Assembly: GCA_028622995.1 (NCBI GenBank)
Contig: JAJQJQ010000007.1
Span: forward strand, 7,440,001 to 7,504,000
Source of the DNA: Panagrolaimus kolymaensis
Taxonomy: Eukaryota > Nematoda > Chromadorea > Rhabditida > Panagrolaimidae
Direction: 5' to 3'
Length of the DNA: 64,000 nt
Shown: one piece after another, positions 34,701 through 44,528 of the stretch
Position numbering within the stretch: position 1 is the first letter of the stretch
Layout: the number at the start of each line of letters is the position of its first letter
Notes under the pieces: generated by a model
Database searches by the model: none
Seen by the model: only the letters and a program-made list of their open reading frames with translations
Told to the model about the DNA's origin: nothing
Translations under genes and position numbers: made by a program

Positions 34701-35159
34701 ATAAACTTGTTCCATATAACGCGGAGATCCAGTATGAGTGGAAGGCAAAATAATTTTAGTGCCAATTGAGTTTGCATTATTTGCCGTTTGGTGCTTTTTC
34801 ATGAAGTCATCAATATTCGCATAACTATCGCGATAAATTTTATTTTGATTTTTTCGAAGATATTCAACTCGTTCTTTAATGATTTTTAAAGCAGTATCAA
34901 CTAACCATTGTTGGAAAAGCCTTCCGCCATGTAAAATAGCATTAAATTCACCATCTCTTATAGAAATTTTAAATTTAGCGTAAGCACCTCGAGTTAAACT
35001 TTCATTTTTATTACCAAAAACTTTTTTCATTTCATGGTGCCAGATTGGTTGACCATGTGGGAAGAATATTGGATAAAGCCATGGTTCAACATTTTTATCC
35101 AATGCATTAACAGTTTTAAGTTGACGTCCTTTAAAAGTGGACATTTTACAGATCCACAA
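31773..35159 (-). CDS. Helitron Rep/helicase transposase with one in-frame stop
   Basis: Large ORF of ~1050 residues plus a continuation after one stop. N-terminal Helitron-like domain with LFVTTTCNPNWTEI, FQKRGLPHAHLL (HUH metal site) and KYLYKYIFKGHD (tyrosine motif). Then the PIF1-type helicase: YLDGPGGSGKTYIYK (Walker A), DVFIWDETPM (Walker B), IVLLGGDFRQLLPV and finally FAMTINKSQGQTF and SRVKRSTALKV. The frame is broken once by TAA at 31,998-32,000 (YPFTLS-stop-RQFPVK); the fragment at 10,469 has Arg there. Otherwise intact and intronless. The annotated first Met (35,159) lies in Polinton-derived DNA, so the true N-terminus is lost. Catalyses rolling-circle transposition in intact elements. 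Confidence 0.85.
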
Positions 35160-35737
35160 ATTATAGGTTCAATTATTGGACAATAGAGAAATAAAGTGCT
35201 TGTACCACCGGCCAAATCTGGTATGAAAGATGCTTTGGAGTCATTAGGGGTTATGGTACTATTTTTTAGGCCACAGATATACATTAATTGACTGCTGAAG
35301 GCGAGAGAACTTATCATAACTGGGTCAAGCTGGAACTCAAATAAACCTTGTTGTTCATTGTAAATTATTTTTATAAAGTCTTTTGTTGAAGCACGAACAC
35401 CATCCCAATAAGAAACAGTATCAGCTTCATTATTTTTTTTCTCCATTTCAGAACTAAATTCTTGGATTTTGGTAGTTATTATATTAACAAGATCTGATGG
35501 TTCATCAATATGTTGTTTATCTATTAAAAGTTGATCTTGCATGTCAGGTGCATTCCAGTGAATGGTAATGGTATTTTTGTTTAAAGGTGCCCATGATCGA
35601 GGATAAGAAAAGGATGTTAAAGCAACTTGCCAGCGAGAATTAAATTGTAGCTCTTGTGGCAAGCGAGTAATGAATGAATTTGTTTTATTGCCTTCAACAC
35701 TATTTGAAGGAAGGTAAACATCAAAAGATTGCATCAT
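35027..35737 (-). CDS. Polinton-associated virion-type protein, C-terminus fused into Helitron DNA
   Basis: Starts MMQSFDVYLPSNS and has FITRLPQELQFNSRWQVALT and YPRSWAPLNKN. This is the 'xFYVTLPSNS... GEWEVGLxEIxYPxSW' family that travels with Polinton/Maverick-type integrases in invertebrates. The function is not established; a capsid or penton-related role has been suggested by its company. The last ~40 residues, from about 35,120 down, are read out of frame from Helitron sequence. The family signature near FLYCPIIEPIICG is retained just before the junction. The gene is therefore a relic or a chimera. No other virion genes (major capsid, protease, ATPase, polymerase) are present. Confidence 0.55.
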   Translation of the reverse strand: MMQSFDVYLPSNSVEGNKTNSFITRLPQELQFNSRWQVALTSFSYPRSWAPLNKNTITIHWNAPDMQDQLLIDKQHIDEPSDLVNIITTKIQEFSSEMEKKNNEADTVSYWDGVRASTKDFIKIIYNEQQGLFEFQLDPVMISSLAFSSQLMYICGLKNSTITPNDSKASFIPDLAGGTSTLFLYCPIIEPIICGSVKCPLLKDVNLKLLMHWIKMLNHGFIQYSSHMVNQSGTMK

Positions 35738-35782
35738 TTTTTAATTTGAAATTTTTTATCAATATTTGTGCTTTATACGTTT

Positions 35783-36850
35783 TTAAACTACTTCACTTTC
35801 TTTTATATAACTATCATATTCTGGACCATAGCCAAGCCAATGTACTTTATGTTCAAGTTCATCTTTTTTGTTTTTGCGGCTTTTTAAAATTTCAATACGG
35901 TAAACAGTTTCAGCATTTTCTGTTACTGGGATTAATTCACTTTCATAATATTTTCCTTTTAGTGGTACATTTTTTGAATCTTTAAGTCTGTAAAAAACTA
36001 CATTTTTTTCAGTGGATACACCACATATTTTCAAGATTTCGTCAGTCCATAATACGTTGAACCCTCGATCATATATCATTTTAACTTTGCTTATGCGAAC
36101 AGGCTGGCCAATTTTTAGCTTTGGAACAAGTTTTTTTATTTGTCGAGGATATATTTTAGCTCTTAAAGTTTCAGCATTATCATATGTTACACTATCTGGT
36201 GTGACTCCAATGCGAGAAGATACGCTTTTATTCAACCCTTCAATAATTTGTGGTAAAACTTTTTTCCACGTGTAACAATTGTTATCAGTAAAATAACGAT
36301 AGATCTTGTTTTTTATCGTTTGAACCCCTTTTTCGATTGCGCCGCACTTAATTTTTGGGTATGACCAAATATTTTTCTTAACAACATCTTGTTCAATAAA
36401 ATATTTGTCCAAAACTCTAGAATTAAATCCTTCGTCTACGCAAATCATCCATGGTTTAGCCTGTTTAAAAATACGATCAAAAGCTAGCTTTAAATCTTCT
36501 GAACTTTTTGAAGGGGTATGCGTTGCAAACAGCTTCCTTGAGAGGATATCGATTCCCGCTAGTATGAATTTATTCTTATCATTATAATCAGAATATTTAC
36601 TCATATCAATGACGTCATACTGGTGATGGGTATGTAAGCCTGCTGGCTCATATCGTAACCTTGGAAATTTTCTTTTAATTTGTCGATGAAGAGTATAACT
36701 TCTTTCATTTTTTAAAAATTCTTCTACCTGTTTGAAAGTAATGCTTTTATCAATTTTTTTAGCTTCTTGGTAAAGTTTCCTTTTTGAGCTTAACCCTCCA
36801 GGAGAAGAGACATCAGAATAAATTTTTTTAAGTAACTCTGTGTTTACCAT
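35783..36850 (-). CDS. Polinton/Maverick-type integrase with C-terminal chromodomain
   Basis: 355 residues, intronless. The retroviral-type core has DDE residues in HHQYDVIDMS, PWMICVDEGFN and KCGAIEKGVQTIKN, all present. The C-terminal 45 residues (ETVYRIEIL ... VHWLGYGPEYDSYI) form a chromodomain, as in chromo-integrases that target chromatin. No stop or frameshift. It starts inside the end of the lysine-rich ORF (ATGG overlaps its TAA) and is followed ~45 bp later by the virion-type ORF. It is related to the transposon-derived integrases long noted in nematodes. Whether it is active cannot be told; the catalytic set is complete. Confidence 0.85.
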   Translation of the reverse strand: MVNTELLKKIYSDVSSPGGLSSKRKLYQEAKKIDKSITFKQVEEFLKNERSYTLHRQIKRKFPRLRYEPAGLHTHHQYDVIDMSKYSDYNDKNKFILAGIDILSRKLFATHTPSKSSEDLKLAFDRIFKQAKPWMICVDEGFNSRVLDKYFIEQDVVKKNIWSYPKIKCGAIEKGVQTIKNKIYRYFTDNNCYTWKKVLPQIIEGLNKSVSSRIGVTPDSVTYDNAETLRAKIYPRQIKKLVPKLKIGQPVRISKVKMIYDRGFNVLWTDEILKICGVSTEKNVVFYRLKDSKNVPLKGKYYESELIPVTENAETVYRIEILKSRKNKKDELEHKVHWLGYGPEYDSYIKESEVV

Positions 36851-37626
36851 TTTTCAATTTGAGACCGCCATTTTGTATCTTTTTTATGAAATAAACTGTC
36901 AAAATATGGATCACTTTTTAGTATTTCTATTAAAGCTTTTGTACCTGGTGGAGAGGTTTTAAAAGATGCAGGATGTACAATATATTCCAAGCTTTTTTGA
37001 AGGTTACTTCGAAGATATGGAGTATTTGTAGTTTCATTTATAATTTCAAAATTATCAGTGATACCAAAAAATGAACGATTACGTTTAATTCTGTTAAAAT
37101 ATTTCGAAACCACATCAGCATCACCACCACCACCACCAGCATCAGTTAATAATGGACTTGTGGAACTTGTAATAGCATCCTTTGCATGTGCTTCTAAAAG
37201 TCGCTCCTCTTCTGAATCAATTTGCGTGTTATCACTTAATGGAGAAGGTGAACGAGTTTTTGACTTTTGAGTGCTTGCAACAGAAGGAGAAGTTGAGATG
37301 GTTTTTTTCGACTTCTTTTTATTTTTAATTTTCTTTTTAGTGGTGTTTTTGGTAGGAATAATGAGCGGCTTTGGAACATTATTTGCAACTTTTTTTGTAA
37401 CTTTTGCTTCGACAGGCATTTTTACAATTTCGACTTTTGAAGGACGATCTTCTTCCTCTTGAATCAATTTACGTTTTAATCGATTTTCATTTATTAAAAT
37501 TCTATTTTTTGTATAATCATCCACAGGTTCTGGAGAAGGTAAAGAATGTTCTTTTTTAGAGCCTCGAAGAAGCGATTCATAAAGATCCAATGGGATGGTT
37601 ATTTTTTTAACTATTGATGAAGTCAT
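36844..37626 (-). CDS. Lysine-rich Polinton-associated protein
   Basis: 260 residues, intronless. N-terminal block TIPLDLYESLLRGSK, then a long Lys/Ser/Pro-rich segment (KKKIKNKKKSKK), a Gly run (DAGGGGGDAD) and a folded C-terminal part (SLEYIVHPASFKTSPPG, DPYFDSLFHKKDTKWRSQIEKW). It overlaps its neighbours on both sides: stop-start ATGA with the pX-like ORF at 37,623 and ATGGTAA with the integrase at 36,844. Basic composition suggests nucleic-acid binding. I recognise the arrangement rather than the protein: it lies between a pX-like ORF and the integrase as in invertebrate Polintons. Confidence 0.55.
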   Translation of the reverse strand: MTSSIVKKITIPLDLYESLLRGSKKEHSLPSPEPVDDYTKNRILINENRLKRKLIQEEEDRPSKVEIVKMPVEAKVTKKVANNVPKPLIIPTKNTTKKKIKNKKKSKKTISTSPSVASTQKSKTRSPSPLSDNTQIDSEEERLLEAHAKDAITSSTSPLLTDAGGGGGDADVVSKYFNRIKRNRSFFGITDNFEIINETTNTPYLRSNLQKSLEYIVHPASFKTSPPGTKALIEILKSDPYFDSLFHKKDTKWRSQIEKW

Positions 37627-37961
37627 TGCGATAAAGCAGTTCGAAGAACTTCAATTAAAATTGGTACAAGAACAGCAACAAAAGGTGCTCCGGCACCTTG
37701 TTGCAAAACTTTTCTTGCTGTACTTTCTTGACGTGCGTTAACAAATGAACGTAACACTCGAGCGTGATTTGACAACTTTTTTCTTTGACTATCAGTCAAA
37801 GTTAATCGATAAGTGAGAATATTATAGCAAGTTTCAACAAGTGTTAATATTTCAGCTGGTGATGCACGTCTTAATAATAAATTTCGCTTTGCAGGTTCTT
37901 TGCAAGAATCAAGTTGTTCAATAAATTTACGATTTTTAATCACTTTTCTTCCGATACGCAT
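37623..37961 (-). CDS. Small basic pX-like Polinton protein
   Basis: 112 residues: basic start (MRIGRKVIKNRKFI), a helical middle (SPAEILTLVETCYNIL, LTDSQRKKLSNHARVL) and a Gly-hydrophobic tail (LQQGAGAPFVAVLVPILIEVL). A short basic protein with this tail is typical of the pX-like proteins of adenovirus-related Polintons and adintoviruses, thought to bind DNA in the core. Intronless. Its stop overlaps the next ORF's start (ATGA). It is the first ORF of a three-gene, overlapping, minus-strand block. Confidence 0.5.
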   Translation of the reverse strand: MRIGRKVIKNRKFIEQLDSCKEPAKRNLLLRRASPAEILTLVETCYNILTYRLTLTDSQRKKLSNHARVLRSFVNARQESTARKVLQQGAGAPFVAVLVPILIEVLRTALSQ

Positions 37962-38020
37962 TTTTATTTGACTAACTACTTTTTTTCAACATATGCAAAA
38001 CGCACAAAGGTATCAAGAAA

Positions 38021-38604
38021 TTAATCTTGTGAACCAGCTTCATCTCGTGAAGGAGCTTCAGCTTCGGCCACACAACATTCTGTATTTAACTGAAACAATG
38101 ATTTCAGTGAAAGTTTCAATTTTTATAAAAAATATATATATTTACCCTAATACTGAAGGGAATGCCTTCTGAGAAAATGGAAACGGGAGGCGGTTTTGGA
38201 CAAAATTCGATCATAAAACACTAAAAAAGTTTATTTATTCATGTCACAAAAGTTGATAAAATTCTTACCGATCCAAGATGAAGCGCATTCATGACAGTTT
38301 TAACATGGTCTCCCCAAATATCAGCACGAATGGGAGTAGCATCACTATCCTCTCCACAAAAATCCATAGCCACAAAATCTTTCCTACCAAATTGGGTTGT
38401 TTTTTTTTCTACGTCGCTTATTTTGACTACTTGAAGATTTAACCTGGTCCTGGAGAAAAGCTTTAAAAAAACCTTTTCAAATTTTTTTACTTACTTTGCA
38501 TCGCCAGGACGAATTGACATGATTTGTTCTTGAGATGCGAGCTTCGGCTGATATGATAGCGGATTCTCATACAATCCAATAACACCAACGGCTTGAGCGG
38601 ACAT
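38021..38604 (-). CDS. Small OB-fold (RPA-like) protein, four exons
   Basis: Starts MSAQAVGVIGLYENP at 38,604. Exon 2 contains RLNLQVVKISDV, TQFGRKDFVAMDFCGEDSD and IRADIWGDHVKTVMNAL, exon 3 FMIEFCPKPPPVSIFSEG, and the last exon ends EAPSRDEAGSQD. The strand pattern ('vvkisdv...GrkdfvamD...irAdiWG') is like an OB domain of RPA70-type ssDNA-binding proteins. Introns are short with GTAAGT donors. It lies 60 bp upstream of the Polinton ORF block, same strand, so it may be host or element-borne. It is not an obvious duplicate of the Helitron RPA-like gene: sizes and exon layout differ. The function is inferred only. Confidence 0.5.
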
Positions 38605-38849
38605 AACATAAACAAGGAGCTAGAATTGTAGCTTTAGTTAGCTTTACTTTAAGAAATTTTTTGAGTTTAAATATTTTTTTTGATAGGCGGCGTTTGCTTT
38701 ATTTACAAAAGCTTTATTTACACCCTTAAATTTTTTAAAGTAAAATAGATTCTTTTATTTGTCTTGATTTTTTAGTTTTGTTTGCATTTCTTTTTCCGCG
38801 AAAGTTTTATTTTTTCATTTGTGTACAAAAAAATATTACTGTAGATAAA

Positions 38850-39379
38850 ATGATATACAAAAGTTTATTGTACATTGACGAATTTATTCCTATTACCATC
38901 CGACCATCAATTATTGGATACACTTCTTATTATTTAACTCAATACAAAAATTCAAAAAAACATTTAAAAACCCATGTAAGAATTTTGTTTTCTTTATTTT
39001 CTCTTGCAAAATATCTATTTTTTAGGAAAATATTGTCAAAGAATATTATTATTTTCTTTATGAAATTGATGAAAAGGAAAAAAAAGAAGGATTAGCTCTC
39101 AATTTCCTTTATGATATGATTGAAAAAAAGGTTTATAAGGGCCACCATGAAGGAATGGAAGTGTTTTGTCAACTAACAACCCTTGCATTAAAGCTGTTCA
39201 GTAACTACCGTAAATTATTCGATTTCTTCCTTTACGATGGCGAAGAATTTGTTGCTTTCACTGGTGGATTGCTAAAGATTCCAAAAACAAATGTTGCTAT
39301 AATTAAGCTGACCAATGGTGAATTCGCAGCTCACTATGATGTGCCTTTAAAAGACCAACTTAAAAAAGGTATATTTTAG
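38850..39379 (+). CDS. Hypothetical protein, two exons
   Basis: Exon 1 (from Met at 38,850, or 38,778 if a hydrophobic leader is used) ends KKHLKTH. A short intron (GTAAG...TTTTTAG, 38,975-39,025) is removed. Exon 2 continues ENIVKEYYYFLYEIDEKEKK, then YDMIEKKVYKGHHEGMEVF and LFDFFLYDGEEFVAFTGG, ending at 39,379 (KKGIF). Codon content and a clean splice suggest a real gene. I recognise no family. The upstream Met would give MFAFLFPRKFYFFICV, a possible leader, which could make it secreted. Confidence 0.4.
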
Positions 39380-39884
39380 TTTAATCTTCTTGCTAAACTT
39401 TTTTTCTCATTTTCATGCTTTGTTTTTTACTTTTGTTTTGCAAATTTCCATTTTTTTTTGATTGGTTAAAATACAGATATTTATTTTAAATTAAATAATA
39501 TTAAAACATCAAAATTGAAAAAAATAAAAGGTGTTAAGAAAAAATTTCAAAAATCTTAATCTCCTTCAAGAAACACTTTAATTTTTTGAAAAAAAAAGAC
39601 AAAGTTTTAAATAAAATAATATTAAAAGCATCAAAATTGAAAAAATGGAAGGTGTTAAGAAAAAATTTCAAAAATCTCAATCTCCCTCAAAAAAAATAAT
39701 TTTTGGAAACAAAAGAAAAAAAGTTAACTCAAAAAATAGATAAAGATAAAACACAATTGAAAAGCGATAAATAATATTTCTCAAAGAAATAGTTGAAGAA
39801 TTTTTAACAATGAAAAAGCAAAAAAAAAAGACAATCAGTTATAAAAAAAAACAAAATTAAAAATTTTTAATATGAATCATCGTC
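39380..39884. other. AT-rich intergenic stretch with local duplication
   Basis: Two ~75-bp stretches (about 39,490-39,565 and 39,606-39,685) are near repeats of each other (aaggtgttaagaaaaaattt in both, then ctcaatctccctcaa-type). No gene. Confidence 0.5.
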
Positions 39885-41254
39885 GGTGAAAAATGATAGT
39901 GGTGGCCGTGGTGCCAACTTGGGGATTGGCTGTCCACGCTTTTCTTTGATGAGGTACGCCTGACGTCGAATATCAGGGGCTTCACTGTAATGCATATATG
40001 GCATGTTCTAAAATAATAAAAAATAATTATAGAAAAAAAAGGTGTGTGAATCCACTTACACGATCGCCTGCCACACTAAAATTTTTACAGACACCACTGG
40101 TCCTAACAATGGAGCTGAGATCGATTGACTAAAAAAAATCAAAAATTATTTTCAAAACCAAAAAAAATTTTTTAAACTTGCAGTTATGCTTTCAAATGAG
40201 TTTTTGAGCTGGTAATCATTTAGTGCTTGTATGGAAAGCCGAGTAATAAAATCATTTTCAACCAATGTGACACGAAAGTTGCCTTCAACAACGCAATGGT
40301 AATGGCCGCCAGTATGGCCCGTAATTTGAATTAATCGACGACAGCTATGGATCTCGCCACGTCTATCTATAATTTTAAATTTTGATCTGAATCCAGGCGT
40401 GCTGACACGTGGAACGGTGTCATAAACACAACGAAAAAGCATCGATTCGTAAATGGTTGAAAAAATAGCAATAATTCCTGTTTCTTCAATTTCATCATTT
40501 TCAACTTCTACAAAAAAGAAAGATATTAATTCGAATTTTTTAAGAAAATCCTAAAGCTTACCAATTTGGTGAGGTATTTGTGGAATGTTTCTTGGTGGAG
40601 GACAAGGATAATGCGAGGATCTTTTTCGAGCATTTTTTATGAGAAGAGCTAAATTTTAGATATTTCTATGTTAAAAATGTGTAAGCAAACGAACTTTTTT
40701 CACGACGGCTTTGTTTGACAATTCTTTTTTGCGCTTTTAGTTCTGCTAAGCAAGGTTTTTTTGAATGTTTGACTATAGGTCTCCTCACACCTAGACAATA
40801 AATTAATTTAAAACATACCAAATACAAAAAAAGAAGTAAGTGTACCTGATTTAACATGAGATGGACCTGCATCATTTACTTGTGGACGGTTAAGACCTTC
40901 AAAATATGGCACAAAATGTGTTGTAGGTGGAGCGATATAATTTGCAACTAGATAGCCAATTTTCGCACATGGATAGCCAAAAAGATTATATGAATTATTA
41001 CCAGAAATTGCATTTCAACGACCAAAATTGTTGTTGGTAGCAAAATTTCCAAAACTATTTCCAGCGACGGTAGCAAAATTTGAATTAACATGGCCATCAG
41101 TGTTGTGGGTTGGTGTGGCAATATTGGAATTTCCATCCCCAAAATTGATGTTGTTGTTGGATGCAGCAAAATTGGAATTTGTTTGTCCAAAGCTGTTAAC
41201 AGGGATACCAAAATTAGAATTTCCATCCCCAAAATTGATGTTGTTGTTGGATCA
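39885..41254 (-). CDS. Hypothetical multi-exon gene with Asn/Gly/Phe-rich N-terminus, broken
   Basis: Exons read on the minus strand. A low-complexity N-terminal part (about 41,250-40,870) has NNNINFGDGNSNFG-type repeats, then NLFGYPCAKIGYLVAN and HFVPYFEGLNRPQVND. A basic exon follows with VKHSKKPCLAELKAQKRIV, then YPCPPPRNIPQIPHQI. A folded exon (about 40,500-40,180) has ETGIIAIFSTIYESMLFRCV, FKIIDRRGEIHSCRRLI and ITGHTGGHYHCVVEG. Two small C-terminal exons end FFTDDDSY. A TGA at 41,015-41,017 lies in frame in the Asn-rich region, and a GC-rich insertion sits at its 5' edge (41,255-41,372). Either an exon edge is misread or the gene is dead. Family not recognised. Confidence 0.4.
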
Positions 41255-41372
41255 GGCTTGGGCGGGAATCCCGGATCGTGTTCCGGATTCCCGGATTCCG
41301 GACCATTTTTTCGATAATTATTCCCGTCCCGGATTCCCGGATTTTCTGTCCGGAATCCGGAATTAATAAGAG
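41255..41372. repeat. GC-rich insertion with cccggattccgg units
   Basis: About 118 bp of tcccggattcccggattccg-type repeats and their complement (gtccggaatccgg). It abuts the Asn-rich coding repeat and differs sharply in base composition. Foldback-capable. Compare the GC islands at 3357-3434 and 17,642-17,709. Confidence 0.55.
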
Positions 41373-41624
41373 TAAAGGGAGGAGTACATATTACCATTCC
41401 AGTAACCATTTTCTTCAAAATTTTAATGAATTATCACCAAAACTTTTTGGTTATCTGACAAATCATTACTAAAAAAAACTTTTTTCTCAAAAAAATTTAA
41501 TGCTAAAATTCACAATTGGTTAAAACGTCATGTTTTTTAAAAAATGAGTCTAATACATTTTTTCTTTTTTAAAATAGAAAGCATTTGGTTTAAAAAAAAT
41601 GAAAAAATGGCAGGAAAATAGTTT

Positions 41625-44120
41625 TTTCTTGGAGTTGATATGTAAGTAGTTAAAAACACACAAAAAATGTACCTCTCAACTATTTTTAAAAGTATTTAGA
41701 TTTTTTGTGATCTCAGGGTACCTTATGACTATGATATTTTCTTCAGGAAAAACTAATATACCTATAAAGCTATTTTATATTCGACGGTTGAAAAGAATAG
41801 TTCCCACATGTGCTTTTACTTTGGTTTTGTTTATTGCCATTTCCTATTTTGTGTTACTTCTATTTCATTTTGGTGCTTTACTTGAAGAAGCTTTATGGTC
41901 GATTGGATTTATAAATAATATGGCTCCCATTTTAAAGAAACAAAATTACTTTGAAATGGTAAGATTAAAGTTGCTACTGGACCCTTAAGGAAGCGAATAT
42001 GGCAAAAAAATTAATTATGTTTATTTGTTTTTTAAATTTTAGTTGTCGGAATTCAAATTTTTCCTTCATACATGGTCTCTAGGAGTCGAAGTTCAATTTT
42101 ACCTAATTGCCCCATTTTTAATCAAATTTCTGTTATCACGGAAATATCCCCTATTTTGGGTTAATGGTATCATGCTTTTATCTTTCGCATCTCAACATTT
42201 AGTTTCATCTAAGGAATTAGCATTTGGTTTTATGCCATGTAGAATATGGCAATTTTTAGCTGGTACTAATGCACATTTTTATATTACATTATACAAAGAA
42301 TGGCATTTATGCAAATATTTAAAATTAGAAACTATGCCAAAAATCTTCTCATCAAAGACTTTTATATCTTTGACAATGTTTATGGCACTTTTTATTTTAA
42401 GTTTTTGTCCATTAAATTTCCAAGAAATGCCTTTGATTTTACATTTATGCCGAATTTTGGCTACACAACTCACGAGTATTATATTGATATTGCAAATAGA
42501 TACAACTCATTCATTTGTTTCTCAAAATGTTAATACTTTTTTGGTTTATATCGGAAATGCTTCTTATTCTTTGTACCTCGTTCATTGGCCCATAATTGTT
42601 TTGTTTAATTATTTGGGAATTAACAATAATTATGGTAAGAAAAATAATATAATAAATAATAAATTTATTATCTTCTTCTTTTTTGTTTGTTAACAAACTG
42701 TCCATATTTTAGCTGCCTTAACGCTCATTCTAATAACAACCGTTTTTGTTCATGAATTTTTTGAAAAGTTTATGGCAAAGTTTTCTTGGCATACCAATGC
42801 TAAATTTGTTATAGCTTGTTATTCATTTATAATATTAACATTTTCAATGTATGCAACAAGAAGAATTAACAACCTCGTAAATTTTTGTGCCCAATTATTC
42901 TAGCTCAAATATGAATTTTAGATGCCTATGGCAAATGATAACTTAACCTTTGTTGATCCAATAAGGGCAAATGAATATGAAGCCTCAACATGTGAAAATC
43001 AATATTATTTGTGTAAAGAATTGTCTTTTAATAATAAATATTATTTTGAAACAATAAAAAATGAGATGATAGCTGTTCATTGTTCAGAAGAAGTAAGTTT
43101 TAATCCCCAACCGACGTAAACTTTACAAAAAACAAGCTCTTTTAGTTAGACCCAACAAGCAGCGGCAATAAAACTATTGTCATTCTTGGAAATAGTTTTG
43201 CATATTTCCAAATGAAAGGCATTAAGGAAGCTATAAAACAAGCAAAAACAAAAATTTTTAAAATATATTTTTTGATTTATCGTCGATGTAATGTTTTGAT
43301 GGGAACTATGAGTTATTCTTTAAGTCCAAGATGTAAAAAGCTTGAAAAGGATTATAAAAAATTCTTAGCAGATTTAAAACCCGAAGTGATTATTTTTTCA
43401 TCAAGGCAAGTTACTTTTTTAAATATAGCCAAAAAGTAGGAATGTTTTCCATTCATCTTTCGACACTATGCAACTGGGTTTAGTATCTTTTAAGTTTTCG
43501 ACTAACAATCTTTTTGATTGTTTTTTTTTTACTATATCGAGATGTCAGAAGAATATAAATCTTTCTTGTTGTTATGATTTTTTTTAAACGCCATTTTAGA
43601 TTTGTTGGTTTCCGAGAACTAAAAATTCCATATGGAAATAATAATGATACAAAAGCTCAAATGATTAATAAACAATTAAATCATCATTTATCAGCGTTTT
43701 CAAGCTTTACTAAAAAATTCATATTAATTGAACCGACTCCGTCATCATGGATAAATCGATATTATAGAACGCCATATAGCATAGCTAGAGCGCTTATAGC
43801 TAAAACAGATTTAAATTTATTTAAATTTACAGTAGAAGTAAGCAAGCAAGCCTCTATAGCTAATATTTTAAGCTTAATTAATTAATAACTTTCAGGATTA
43901 TGAAATCAATGATGGAAATGCATGGAAATGGGTTGAAAATGCTATAAGAAAATGTAAAAACTGTATTATTATTCCAACAAAAAATTTATATTGCGAAGAA
44001 ATTAATTGTTATTTAGCGGATTTGAAAACTAAAATAGCTCAATATTGTGATTCGGCTCATATAACTCCACAAGCATCAATGAAACTTATTCCTAGTCTTA
44101 TAAAAGCAATTGATTTGTAA
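41625..44120 (+). CDS. Acyltransferase-3/SGNH membrane protein, first exon missing
   Basis: A multi-exon gene. The first support is FLGVD before a GTAAGT donor (about 41,650). Next comes FFVISGYLMTMIF and YIRRLKRIVPTCAF, then FFLHTWSLGVEVQFYLIAPF. More helices follow, with YIGNASYSLYLVHWPIIVLF. From 42,946 a lumenal part begins, then VILGNSFAYFQMKGIKEA (the SGNH nucleophile block, GNS rather than GDS) and finally QYCDSAHITPQASMKLI, the D-x-x-H catalytic block. The order matches OatA-like/OAC proteins that move an acyl group across a membrane. A stop precedes FLGVD, so the KKRDDLQ-type start exon of relatives is absent. Ser and D-H are retained. Short introns throughout. Confidence 0.8.
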
Positions 44121-44528
44121 AATAATAAGAATTCATAAATTTTATAATAATAAATTAGTTCATCTTTTTCTAAACTTACTTTTGAAATATTAAAAAAAAA
44201 ACTTTTGTTCAGCAAATTAGAGACTCAGACATTCTATTTTGATTTTATTTTTCTTTATAAGCAGTTTAGTGAATTTTCACATGAAAAAAAAAAATGAAAA
44301 AGACAATGGCAGCTTTAAGGGCTTTTTTAATGGCCAAGGCTGACAGTTTATTCCATTCAGTAATTCGGCGGTTTTAATATATATTTTTATTAAATTTAAA
44401 TATGGTTGTTAAAAACCAACATTTAAAACAACAGAGTAATTAAAATAAGTGAATTTAAACCCGAGGTTAATAAGTCATGTAAACTAATAAATTTACTAGA
44501 ATAGCATTCGAGCTTAGTATAATTTGAC
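44121..44528. other. Short convergent intergenic stretch
   Basis: Lies between the 3' ends of the acyltransferase-SGNH gene (plus) and the DUF229 gene (minus). AT-rich; nothing notable. Confidence 0.4.

Larger units (their letters stand above)
29773..35120 (-). mobile_element. Helitron A, 5'-truncated
   Basis: Spans the HUH Rep/PIF1-like helicase ORF, the RPA-like gene and a hairpin-CTAG terminus. The 5' side is missing: homology to Helitron sequences starts only at NALDKNVEPWLYPIFFPHG (about 35,095), whereas Helitron B carries several hundred residues before the matching point. Beyond that lies a Polinton gene. So the left boundary is a breakpoint, not a TC terminus. Confidence 0.7.

Noticed and set aside
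36844..37961. Host operon as the explanation for the overlapping ORFs
   Set aside because: Nematode operon genes are separated by about 100 bp or more and have introns; here ORFs overlap and are intronless, which fits an element better.
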